Shown here one piece after another: positions 7,965-15,739 of a stretch of 64,000 nt of DNA (positions are counted from its first letter, which is position 1; each line of letters opens with the position of its first letter). This stretch comes from JASTVH01 sp042862465 (lineage in GTDB: Bacteria; Pseudomonadota; Gammaproteobacteria; Pseudomonadales; Oleiphilaceae), in the NCBI GenBank assembly GCA_042862465.1, contig JASTVH010000006.1:273077-337076 (forward strand). Reading direction: 5' to 3'. The notes below the pieces were generated by a model, which ran no database searches, had not been told where the DNA came from, and saw only the letters and a program-made list of their open reading frames with translations. A program made the translations under genes and the position numbers.

Positions 7965-9159
7965 TGTCGAGGTGGTCGTAGAGGGTAATGATCTGTTGGG
8001 GCGCTATGCCCTGGTTCAACAAGGAATGCTGAATTTCTCCCTCACTGGCGCGCGAAGAGATGATGATCGGCAGTTCACGCAACGTCTCGGCCAGGTCTTG
8101 TGGCGCTCTGACGGCTACCCCAGCCAAAGGTTGGCCGGTTTTCTGCGGGTCCGAATCGATAATGCCCGCAATCTCCACTTCCTGAAGCAATGCCGTCTTG
8201 GATAACAGGTGTGAGGTATGGACGCCCGCGCCCCAGATCAACGCGCGTTCGCGTCCGGCCAGGTCGTGCAAGATGCGCTGCTCGATCGCTCGCCAGGCTT
8301 TTTCCTCGGTTTTCTCGTATTCAGACAGTAATCGATCGGCCCACGCCGGTTCACACTGCAGAGGAAAGGGGACTTTAGATTTTTGCACCATCACACGCTG
8401 AACTGGGTATTGGTCGGAGGAAAAGTCGTTTTCGATGTCTTCAACCGGTGCCATCCCGGCTCGCGCCAGGGTGTTGTTGAGGGAGGCATTGGAGAAGTAG
8501 TTGATATGCTCAATGGTAAAATAGCCTTCCAAATGGTTTTCGAACGGAATCAGAAGGGGGACTTCAACAAACAGGAATCCCTTCGGCTTCAATAGTTGGT
8601 CGCATTTGCGCAAAATCGCAACCGGATCGTACAAGTGTTCGAGTACGTGGGTCAGGATGATCAGGTCGTATTGCTCCCCCGGACTTGGAGTGTAACTCTC
8701 GAAGTCCGTAACCTCCGTGTCGATGTTCCATAGGCTGTTGGCTACGGAGGACGCCAAGGGGGAGGGATCACAGCCTTTGACTGTCCAGCCGCGCTGCTGG
8801 AAGCGGTGGAGGGTGTAACCGTCAGAACAGCCGACCTGGAAGGCGCGCCCCGGTGGCATTACCTGGCGTTCCACGAAGGCCAGGTGGGTGTCCAGCCCCT
8901 TCACTTTTCGCACTGTAGGTTGGCCGGCCCGGCTGGGATTGGTGTAGTTGGAATAGGCGCGGTAGTAGGCCAACATTGCCTCGCTGCTGACGGCGGGGTC
9001 TTGTTGGACCATGCCGCATTTGGAGCAGACGCGGTAGCCTACATGCAGGGTTTCAAGTCCCAGAACTTCCAGATCATGGACCAAATAGTGGCGTCCTTTC
9101 AAGTTTCCGCACACTACGCAGGGCCTTCGGATGGTGTTCTGGGCCTGGCTTGCAGACAT
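7951..9159 (-). CDS. Sugar C-methyltransferase-like protein (zinc-binding, SAM and C-terminal C-methyltransferase domains)
   Basis: This 402-residue protein has the three-part layout of TylCIII/NovU-type sugar C-methyltransferases. There is an N-terminal zinc site (CVVCG at about residue 14 and CSKCG at about 45), a SAM domain (AFQVGCSDGYTL near 105; LIILTHVLEHLYDP near 172), and a C-terminal Rossmann-like region (ALIWGAGVHTSHLL near 310). It is the last gene of a six-gene minus-strand operon and overlaps the ATP-grasp gene by 1 base. The context suggests methylation of a sugar or of the acyl group built by the operon. Substrate is not known. Confidence 0.8.
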   Translation of the reverse strand: MSASQAQNTIRRPCVVCGNLKGRHYLVHDLEVLGLETLHVGYRVCSKCGMVQQDPAVSSEAMLAYYRAYSNYTNPSRAGQPTVRKVKGLDTHLAFVERQVMPPGRAFQVGCSDGYTLHRFQQRGWTVKGCDPSPLASSVANSLWNIDTEVTDFESYTPSPGEQYDLIILTHVLEHLYDPVAILRKCDQLLKPKGFLFVEVPLLIPFENHLEGYFTIEHINYFSNASLNNTLARAGMAPVEDIENDFSSDQYPVQRVMVQKSKVPFPLQCEPAWADRLLSEYEKTEEKAWRAIEQRILHDLAGRERALIWGAGVHTSHLLSKTALLQEVEIAGIIDSDPQKTGQPLAGVAVRAPQDLAETLRELPIIISSRASEGEIQHSLLNQGIAPQQIITLYDHLDTKPA

Positions 9160-10385
9160 TATTCAATCCCTTCCACATCGAACTGTGTCGCTGCTACAGC
9201 AGTTTCTGCGCGTTCATGGGCAATAGCTGCGGTTTCTCCGGTGGTAATGACAAAGCCGGAGCGTTCCGTATGGTTCTTGGGGACCACAATGTGATCACCG
9301 GGCTGTACGTAGAATTTCTGCTTATAAAGCCAGGGTGCTTCTGCGACCTCCCGGGCCTGATGGATGGCTTTCAGGCGTCCGGGAGGCGGGAAAAAGAAGC
9401 GTACCGACACGCCTTGTTGCCATTTGGGTTGCAAGCGAGCCGGATCGACCCTGTGACCCAGCGCGAGGTCGATCGCCACGCCCACCAGATCAATGCCGTA
9501 GCCCAGAGGTATCTGATCGGTGCTGAACCAGCCTCCAGACAAACGGGTTGCGATCTCAATGACTTTTGGCCCTTCGGCGGTCAGTACCATGTCGCCCTTG
9601 ACGATCCCGGTCTCTACACCAAGTGCTTTACCGGCTTCGATGGCCGTGTTTTCGACCGCGGTCTTGTCGTCGCCAATGACGACAGAGGGAAATCCGCCGC
9701 CGTTTTCGATAATAAAGGGGTAAGTGTAATCCAGTTTGTCGTAATTGCGGTCTGTGAAACCGACCGGGTAACCCTGCCCATCCATCAGCACCGCTTCGGT
9801 GCTGATTTGCGGGCCGTCCAGGTATTCTTCCAGCATGACCCGCCCTCCGGGCGACTGGGAAATACTGTGTTGGTAGAGGGTGGCAAGATCGCTGTTTGCG
9901 TCGATCTGTACAACGCCGCGGGCGCCACGGCTATCAAGAGGTTTAAGCACGTACTTGCCGGGGCGGCTGGATAGCACCTCGCGCAGGGCCGCCTCCGAAT
10001 TGATCGCCTGATACCAGGGAAGAGGGATGCCGGCTTGCTGCAGCCGTTGTTTCATATCGAGCTTGTTACTGGAAAGGCGAGCTGTCTCCGGAGATAGCCC
10101 CGGCAGGCCTAAATGGTGTGCGACGTACGCAACCGTGAAAGGCACATCCGATCCGATGCAGAGAATACCGTCAATTCGCTGGTAACGCTTCGCGAATTCA
10201 CGAGCCGCCGATAGCGTGCCTTCGGCATCGTAGGTGTCCATAATCACCGAGTGATCCGCAGAAGCGAGCGCCGGCGCCGAGGCCGAACCGTCACTGACCA
10301 CCACCGTAAGGCCCATGGCCTTGGCGCGTTGGATGCCTGGTATGGTTTCTACGCCGCCGCCCACTACCCACAACGTTTGTGTCAT
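9159..10385 (-). CDS. ATP-grasp domain ligase, carbamoyl-phosphate-synthase-like
   Basis: This 408-residue protein has an N-terminal Rossmann-like segment (LWVVGGGVETIPGI), the ATP-grasp nucleotide loop GKYVLKPLDSRGARGV near residues 142-157, VMLEEYLDGPQISTEAVL near 180 and the metal-binding region KVIEIATRLSGGW near 270. ATP-grasp enzymes of this group usually join a carboxylate to an amine via an acyl-phosphate. In this locus it is a plausible replacement for the missing PseH acetyltransferase, coupling an acid to a sugar amine; that is inference. It overlaps the upstream SDR by 4 bases. Confidence 0.8.
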   Translation of the reverse strand: MTQTLWVVGGGVETIPGIQRAKAMGLTVVVSDGSASAPALASADHSVIMDTYDAEGTLSAAREFAKRYQRIDGILCIGSDVPFTVAYVAHHLGLPGLSPETARLSSNKLDMKQRLQQAGIPLPWYQAINSEAALREVLSSRPGKYVLKPLDSRGARGVVQIDANSDLATLYQHSISQSPGGRVMLEEYLDGPQISTEAVLMDGQGYPVGFTDRNYDKLDYTYPFIIENGGGFPSVVIGDDKTAVENTAIEAGKALGVETGIVKGDMVLTAEGPKVIEIATRLSGGWFSTDQIPLGYGIDLVGVAIDLALGHRVDPARLQPKWQQGVSVRFFFPPPGRLKAIHQAREVAEAPWLYKQKFYVQPGDHIVVPKNHTERSGFVITTGETAAIAHERAETAVAATQFDVEGIE

Positions 10386-11131
10386 GTGAAATACATACCC
10401 CCATTAACGTTGAGGGTTTGTCCGGTCATATAGCCGGCACCGTCGCTGGCGAGAAATAACGCCGCAGCAGCGATTTCCTCTATTGTCGCGAGCCGCCCGG
10501 CTGGTATGTTGGCTACCTTTTGCTTGCCGGCGTCACTGTCCAGTTCGTTTTGCGACATCTCTGTCTGGGCCAGGCCGATGGCGATCGCGTTACTGGTCAC
10601 ACCCGAACCCGAAAACAGCTTGGCCAGTGAACGGGTGAGGCTGATCTGCCCCGCCTTGGCCGCCGCATAGTGAACCTGATTGAACCCGCCCCATTGACCG
10701 CCGATGGAAGAAATATTGATGACACGCCCCCAGCCGGCGTTGATCATCTCTGGCAGTACTTCTTGGGCAAAACTGAAATTGGAACGCAGGTTGATGGCAA
10801 GCATCCGGTCCCAATCATCATCAGTGATCTCGAAAAACGGCTTTTCCTGGGCGATTGCGGCGTTGTTAACCAGGATGGCGACGGACTTTCCAAAGTGGTC
10901 TTTTGCCGCCGCAATGGCCCGTCTCTGGGAGGCCCTGTCTTCGATGTCGACTTGCACGGGCAGGGCAGCGGGTAGCGATGCGGACAGATACTCGGCCTTC
11001 TCACGGTTATGTTGGTAACCGATGCACACCGGATAGCCCTGTTCGCCAAATGCCTTGGCAATCCCGGCACCGATGCCTCTTGAAGCCCCGGTCACGAAAA
11101 CCAGGGGCCGGTCTGTGTTTAATGGGTCCAT
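10382..11131 (-). CDS. Short-chain dehydrogenase/reductase, FabG-like (SDR 1)
   Basis: This 249-residue classical SDR has the cofactor motif VTGASRGIGAGIA near residue 14, LVNNAAIAQ near 87 and the catalytic YAAAK near residue 153, plus the C-terminal GQTLNVNGGMYF typical of FabG-like reductases. It is less like the two upstream SDRs than they are like each other. It overlaps SDR 2 by 13 bases and the ATP-grasp gene by 4, so it is translated as part of the operon. It likely reduces a keto group on a small acid or sugar intermediate; the substrate is unknown. Confidence 0.85.
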   Translation of the reverse strand: MDPLNTDRPLVFVTGASRGIGAGIAKAFGEQGYPVCIGYQHNREKAEYLSASLPAALPVQVDIEDRASQRRAIAAAKDHFGKSVAILVNNAAIAQEKPFFEITDDDWDRMLAINLRSNFSFAQEVLPEMINAGWGRVINISSIGGQWGGFNQVHYAAAKAGQISLTRSLAKLFSGSGVTSNAIAIGLAQTEMSQNELDSDAGKQKVANIPAGRLATIEEIAAAALFLASDGAGYMTGQTLNVNGGMYFT

Positions 11132-11850
11132 GCACCACCATTTACTGAAATTGTCTGTGCCGTCAGATAGCTGGATTCCTCGCTGGCAAGGAAGACAGCC
11201 GCCCCGACCATTTCCTCATGGCGCGCAAAACGCTTGATAAGCATCAGGCGCAGGGCTGTTTCGCGCACTTCCGGTGCCATGGTTTGCTCCGTGAATTCAC
11301 CGGCAACCACTCCGGGCGACAGGGTGTTGACGCAAATACCACGTTCGCCAAGAAAGCGTGCGACGTTGTGGGTCAGGGACATCACCGCTTTCTTGGCACA
11401 AGCATAGGAAGGTGTTCGAGGTCCCCCATACTCCCCGGAGAGAGAGCCGATATTAATGATGCGACCTTCATCACGAATGTACGGCAGCACCTCCTGACAG
11501 CAACGAAAAACACCCGTCAGGTTGACGTCCATGACCTCGTCCCATTCCTCATCGGTTTGCTTATCAAAATCGGCAGTGCGGTTGACGCCGGCATTGTTCA
11601 CCAGGATATCGATACCGCCAAGCTTCTGTGCTACCTGTTTGAACGCTGTGGCAATGCTGTCACGACTTCGCACATCCAGGTGGACCGTCATGGCGGCATC
11701 GATGGATTCGCCCACCTGTTCGGCTTTCTCCCGCTGCGTGTTGTAGCAGACCACAACCTGAGCCCCTTCCAAAGCGTAGCCTCTGGCAATCGCTTCGCCG
11801 ATGCCCTGGCTTGAACCGGTCACTACGGCCACTTTTCCTTCAAGTCTCAT
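11119..11850 (-). CDS. Short-chain dehydrogenase/reductase, FabG-like (SDR 2)
   Basis: This 243-residue SDR has VVTGSSQGIGEAIA near residue 9, ILVNNAGVNRTADFDKQTDE near residue 80 and the catalytic YACAK near residue 149. It shares NRTADFDKQT and the GGPRTPSYACAK block with SDR 3, so the two are recent paralogues. It lies 9 bases after SDR 3 and overlaps SDR 1 by 13 bases. Cofactor class and substrate cannot be decided from sequence alone. Confidence 0.85.
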   Translation of the reverse strand: MRLEGKVAVVTGSSQGIGEAIARGYALEGAQVVVCYNTQREKAEQVGESIDAAMTVHLDVRSRDSIATAFKQVAQKLGGIDILVNNAGVNRTADFDKQTDEEWDEVMDVNLTGVFRCCQEVLPYIRDEGRIINIGSLSGEYGGPRTPSYACAKKAVMSLTHNVARFLGERGICVNTLSPGVVAGEFTEQTMAPEVRETALRLMLIKRFARHEEMVGAAVFLASEESSYLTAQTISVNGGAWTH

Positions 11851-11859
11851 TTGCTCCCC

Positions 11860-12609
11860 CTAAAATCCGCTAACCCACAAACCACCATTAACGCCAATGG
11901 TCTGGCCAGAAATGTACCCAGCACCTTGCGAAGCAATAAAAGCGACCGTTTCAGCCACCTCGTCCATGGTGCCGTACCGCTTCAGCGGGACATCCTGCAG
12001 CAGTTTTTGCTGCAGTTCCGGAGACATGGTCTGGGTCAGCATTTCCGAACTGATCATGCCCGGTGAGACACAATTGACGGTGATGTTGCGTTCGCCCGCG
12101 AAGCGGGCCATGTTATGGGTCAGTGCCATAACGCCAGCCTTGGCGCAGGCATAGGAAGGGGTGCGCGGCCCACCGTACTGGCCGGATACCGACCCGATGT
12201 TGATGATACGCCCGCCCTCAGGAATGTGCGGCAGGCACTCCTGGGAACAGATGAAAGTTCCTTTGAGGTTTGTTTCCAGCACATCATGCCAGTCTTCTTC
12301 GGTTTGTTTGTCGAAATCGGCAGTACGGTTGATGCCCGCATTATTCACCAGAATGTCGATTCGGCTGTATTCCTCGACAATTCTTTCGACAGCATTTCTC
12401 ACACTGGCCCGTTTGCGAATATCGATGGGCACCACCAGCGTGGAACCGATCTTTTCGGCCACCCGGCGGGCGTTCTCCTTCTCCTCGTTGTCTCCCTCGA
12501 GGAAAGTCACGACGATGCGGGCTCCCTCTCGTGCCATGACTTCGGCAATCTTGGCGCCGAAGCCGCGGCTAGAACCGGTAATCAAGCAAACTTTGTCGTC
12601 CAATAGCAT
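11860..12609 (-). CDS. Short-chain dehydrogenase/reductase, FabG-like (SDR 3)
   Basis: This 249-residue SDR has LITGSSRGFGAKIA near residue 9, ILVNNAGINRTADFDKQTEE near residue 84 and YACAK in the catalytic position near residue 154. An AGGAG lies 6 bases before the ATG. It is closely related to SDR 2 through the catalytic half, which points to tandem duplication followed by divergence. It is the second gene of the operon, 53 bases after the transaldolase-like gene. Confidence 0.85.
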   Translation of the reverse strand: MLLDDKVCLITGSSRGFGAKIAEVMAREGARIVVTFLEGDNEEKENARRVAEKIGSTLVVPIDIRKRASVRNAVERIVEEYSRIDILVNNAGINRTADFDKQTEEDWHDVLETNLKGTFICSQECLPHIPEGGRIINIGSVSGQYGGPRTPSYACAKAGVMALTHNMARFAGERNITVNCVSPGMISSEMLTQTMSPELQQKLLQDVPLKRYGTMDEVAETVAFIASQGAGYISGQTIGVNGGLWVSGF

Positions 12610-12662
12610 GTCAATCTCCTGTCTACCTGTGAGCTTGCTACTGCTTCAGGCATGGGTTCGGA

Positions 12663-13331
12663 TCAAGAGGGGTACTTTTCACGCATGGCCGGCGAGAGTT
12701 GCTCCCACGCAGACATGAAGTCACCCAGACCCGAGGCGGTCAGGGGGTTTGCGTATATGTTCTCCCAGGTCTTGGGCGGAATGGTGATGGCATCAGCGCC
12801 ATTTTGTACTGCATCAAGTAAATGATGGCTGTTGCGGATACTGGCCACCAACATCTGTGTCGTGCTTTCCATTTCCTGACAGAGTTGTTTGAGCTTTGAG
12901 GCGAGTCCTTGGCTGGACAGCCCAAAGTCTTCTACCCGCCCCAGGATGAAAGACACGAAATCCACGTTCAGGGCAATAAATGGAATCGCTTGAGAAGGTT
13001 CGAAGGTTAAAGTGATGTTCAAGCGGATATCTTCGGCTTTCAGTGCCTGGGCCGCCTTAAGCCCTTCAATGGTCGCCGGTACCTTGACGATGATATTGTC
13101 GGCGATGGCGGCAAGCTTTTTCCCCTGGCGGATCATCCCTTCCGCTTCGACATGCGTGACCTGAGCGGAGACCGGGCCTTCGATCATTGCAGTAATCTGC
13201 TGCAACTGGGCGGTTGGATCACCGCCTTCGGCTGACAAGAGCGTCGGATTGGTAGTAACGCCCTGGGCCAGCCCAAAGCCTTTCCAATATTCGATAGCGT
13301 CTATATTGGCGGTGTCGAGAAACAGTTTCAT
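12663..13331 (-). CDS. Transaldolase family protein (fructose-6-phosphate aldolase/TalC-like)
   Basis: This 222-residue protein has the small-transaldolase signature: MKLFLDTANIDAIEYWKGFG at the N-terminus, GVTTNPTLLS near residue 24, and the probable Schiff-base lysine K83 in IIVKVPAT. Family members make or break C-C bonds through a lysine-bound dihydroxyacetone or similar unit. As the first gene of an operon with three reductases, an ATP-grasp ligase and a methyltransferase, and divergent from nonulosonic acid genes, it more likely builds a small carbon skeleton for the flagellin glycan than serves central metabolism. That is inference. Confidence 0.85.
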   Translation of the reverse strand: MKLFLDTANIDAIEYWKGFGLAQGVTTNPTLLSAEGGDPTAQLQQITAMIEGPVSAQVTHVEAEGMIRQGKKLAAIADNIIVKVPATIEGLKAAQALKAEDIRLNITLTFEPSQAIPFIALNVDFVSFILGRVEDFGLSSQGLASKLKQLCQEMESTTQMLVASIRNSHHLLDAVQNGADAITIPPKTWENIYANPLTASGLGDFMSAWEQLSPAMREKYPS

Positions 13332-13362
13332 AGCGATTCCAATATGAGATTTGAACAGAACA

Positions 13363-13379
13363 AGGCACGAACCATGCCA
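13363..13379. promoter_or_regulatory. Overlapping divergent sigma-54-like elements between the two modification operons
   Basis: The minus strand reads TGGCATGGTTCGTGCC (13379 to 13364) and the plus strand reads AGGCACGAACCATGCC (13363 to 13378). Each keeps GG and GC at the -24/-12 spacing. The minus version would start transcription about 20 bases before the transaldolase-like gene; the plus version lies about 105 bases before the ORF at 13483. The site is a partial palindrome (GGCA/TGCC), so one of the two may be fortuitous. Confidence 0.5.
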
Positions 13380-13482
13380 CAGCAGGACTATACACCGTCA
13401 AGTCATCATTCCAGTGCACTAATCTTGTTTGTAAACAAAGGCTTCATTAATCTTTGGTCTATTTAATCAAGGTTATGGCGAA

Positions 13483-13773
13483 ATGACTATTCAGGTTTGT
13501 GTTCTTGGGGAGCATCCAGGGCCGAGTTGCACAAAGCATTGTGATTCCGACTTGTCCCAGTCGCCCGAGTCCGTATTGAGATGTTGTGTGAATCGGTTTC
13601 AGCCGGGAACAGTGCTTATGTCAGACGATTATCGCCATTTTTTTGATCACGGGCGCTGCGATTATCGAGCCTTTGAGACCACCCGGCCCGCTGAGCTGGA
13701 ATTCCTGTCTCGGAACAGCTCAGGAGCTATTGCCTTGAAGGTGCTGGAGGTGAAGGTTAGTGATGCAGTCTGA
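13483..13773 (+). CDS. Small hypothetical protein, first gene of the GH57-fusion operon
   Basis: This 96-residue protein is not recognised. It has six cysteines in its first 60 residues and no visible signal peptide or membrane segment. Its end overlaps the GH57-like gene by 11 bases, suggesting translational coupling, and it follows a candidate sigma-54 site. Ribosome-binding bases are weak (AAGG about 10 bases upstream). Codon use and the coupling favour a real gene, but a leader ORF controlling the downstream genes is possible. Confidence 0.5.
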   Translation: MTIQVCVLGEHPGPSCTKHCDSDLSQSPESVLRCCVNRFQPGTVLMSDDYRHFFDHGRCDYRAFETTRPAELEFLSRNSSGAIALKVLEVKVSDAV

Positions 13774-15739
13774 CGCCCTTATTTATGCCATCTTTCACCT
13801 CAATCTTGCGTTCTCGTCGATTCCCGAAAATCGTCGCCCGCAGGTCATTAGTCAGTGCTATTGGCCTCTGCTCAAACTGGTTCGGGATGACGGAATCCCT
13901 CTGGGCCTAGAGATCACAGCGTTTACTCTGGAAGAAATAGAGCGTCTCGATCCGGACTGGGTTCAGTTACTTCGCCAGTTGTTAACGGAAGATCGGTGCG
14001 AGCTGATTGCCAGCGGTGATACCCAACTAATCGGTCCTTTAGTACCGGCGAGGGTCAATCGATGGAACATCGACCTGGGTACTGAAGCTTACCAGCGGAT
14101 TCTTGGTTACTTGCCGAAGCTGGCTTACATCAACGAGCAGGCGGTATCTGCAAGCTTGCTTGACCTTTATGAGCAGGCTGGTTACGCCGGCATCGTAATG
14201 GAGTGGGACAATCCCCGAATGCTGCACCCTGAATGGGGAGAAACACCTTTGCAGCATCCGGTTCTGGCACGCACTGCAACAGGCAAGACGCTACCGGTCC
14301 TGTGGAACTGGAGCATTGCGTTTCAGAAGTTTCAGCGGTTTGCCCATGGCGATCTCACCATGGATGACTATTTGGGATTTTTCGCCAGCGAAGAACGTAG
14401 CGGTATTCGAGCGCTGTCGATTTATGGGAATGACGCGGAGATTTTCGACTTTCGCCCGGGGCGATATAGGGACGAGCTGGCTATTTCGGGGAAGGAATGG
14501 CAGAGGATAGGGTGCCTGTTGGCTCGTTTGGGGGAGAGTTATCGTTGGGGGCTTCCTCGCAAGGTTCTGGCGCAACAGCTGAATCCTGATTGCACCCTGG
14601 AGTTGACCACGCCGGAATATCCAGTAGTGGTTAAGAAACAACGAAAGTATAATTTGACTCGATGGGCGGTCACCGGCCGTGACGACTTGTTGCTTAATAC
14701 GCTCTGCTTTCAGCAACTAAAGCGCCTGGAAGCGGCTGGCAACGCACCTAGCCAGGCAGAGCGCAGGGAGCTATGCCGGAATTGGGCGAGTGACTACCGC
14801 ACCCATCTGGATGAATCTCGGTTTGAGGCATTGATGCAGACTCTTCCGTCGTATCAGCCGACGTGTAATTCCCATCCACGGCCACTCAGGGATGTTCAGA
14901 AAATCGTAGAAATTGAAGGCTGGGAAACCTCTTGGGACTCGGAGCGCTCCTTTTTGTGTATCCGCAACGAGAGGGTCATGCTCACCCTCAACATGAGAAG
15001 AGGCGGGGCTGTAACTGATGTCGCTTTTTCAGAGCCCGAATCACAAGCGGGGACCCTGGAGCATGGCAGTTTTCGCAACATTGAACTGGGCGCCGATTTC
15101 TATTCCTGTCATACCGTGATTGAGTTGCCGGTCCAACGGCGACGGGTAACTGATCTGGACCCTGCTCGTTGGTCGATGGAACCGTCTGACACAAGCGCCG
15201 GGGGGGTTTGTGTGGATTGCGAAGTTGACTCTTACCTGGGGCGAATCCGAAAAACCTACACTATTTGCTCAGATGGAACCGTACGTTGTACCTGGCGCTT
15301 TCCAGGGTGGTCGCGGCCCGAGGGGAGCCTGCGTGTTGGATGGGTCACCCTGAAGAATCAGGACGCAGCAGCCAGGATCAGCCTGGCGACTCATCATGGA
15401 GGTGAAGCACCCGAAGTCGGCACGATTACCAAAGACGTAGACCACGGCAAATCGGTTTCCAGTCTGGTTTCGGCTACCTCGGCTCTGGGCGGTTCGGAGG
15501 GCCAATTGTTTTTAGCCTCTGGATCGGCGGGCCTGAAAATAGAGTGGTTCCCAGATCAATGTGCCGCGATTCCGATGCTTTTCAACCGTATCGTAGGCCA
15601 GGAACGTCTGACTCGCGTATTTTTCTCCTTGGTAGAAATTGACGACACCCTGAAAAAGGGCGGCACGCTGTTGCCATTCACCTTGGCCATCTCCCCATGG
15701 CGGCCGGGTGTAGGTGCTGGAGGTCCATATCGTGACTGA
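13763..15739 (+). CDS. Glycoside hydrolase family 57-like protein
   Basis: This ~658-residue protein shows GH57-type features: an N-terminal beta/alpha-barrel, LAYINEQAVSASLLDLYEQ with a likely catalytic glutamate near residue 125, and the highly characteristic SIYGNDAEIFDFRPGRY with a likely acid near residue 224. The C-terminal ~300 residues form a separate all-beta-looking region. GH57 enzymes act on alpha-linked glucans or related sugars. Finding one inside a flagellin-glycan operon is unusual, and its substrate is unknown. GGAGG lies 11 bases before ATG 13763; GTG 13760 is an alternative. A G7 run occurs at 15200-15206. The 3' end overlaps the next gene by 8 bases. Confidence 0.75.
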   Translation: MQSDALIYAIFHLNLAFSSIPENRRPQVISQCYWPLLKLVRDDGIPLGLEITAFTLEEIERLDPDWVQLLRQLLTEDRCELIASGDTQLIGPLVPARVNRWNIDLGTEAYQRILGYLPKLAYINEQAVSASLLDLYEQAGYAGIVMEWDNPRMLHPEWGETPLQHPVLARTATGKTLPVLWNWSIAFQKFQRFAHGDLTMDDYLGFFASEERSGIRALSIYGNDAEIFDFRPGRYRDELAISGKEWQRIGCLLARLGESYRWGLPRKVLAQQLNPDCTLELTTPEYPVVVKKQRKYNLTRWAVTGRDDLLLNTLCFQQLKRLEAAGNAPSQAERRELCRNWASDYRTHLDESRFEALMQTLPSYQPTCNSHPRPLRDVQKIVEIEGWETSWDSERSFLCIRNERVMLTLNMRRGGAVTDVAFSEPESQAGTLEHGSFRNIELGADFYSCHTVIELPVQRRRVTDLDPARWSMEPSDTSAGGVCVDCEVDSYLGRIRKTYTICSDGTVRCTWRFPGWSRPEGSLRVGWVTLKNQDAAARISLATHHGGEAPEVGTITKDVDHGKSVSSLVSATSALGGSEGQLFLASGSAGLKIEWFPDQCAAIPMLFNRIVGQERLTRVFFSLVEIDDTLKKGGTLLPFTLAISPWRPGVGAGGPYRD

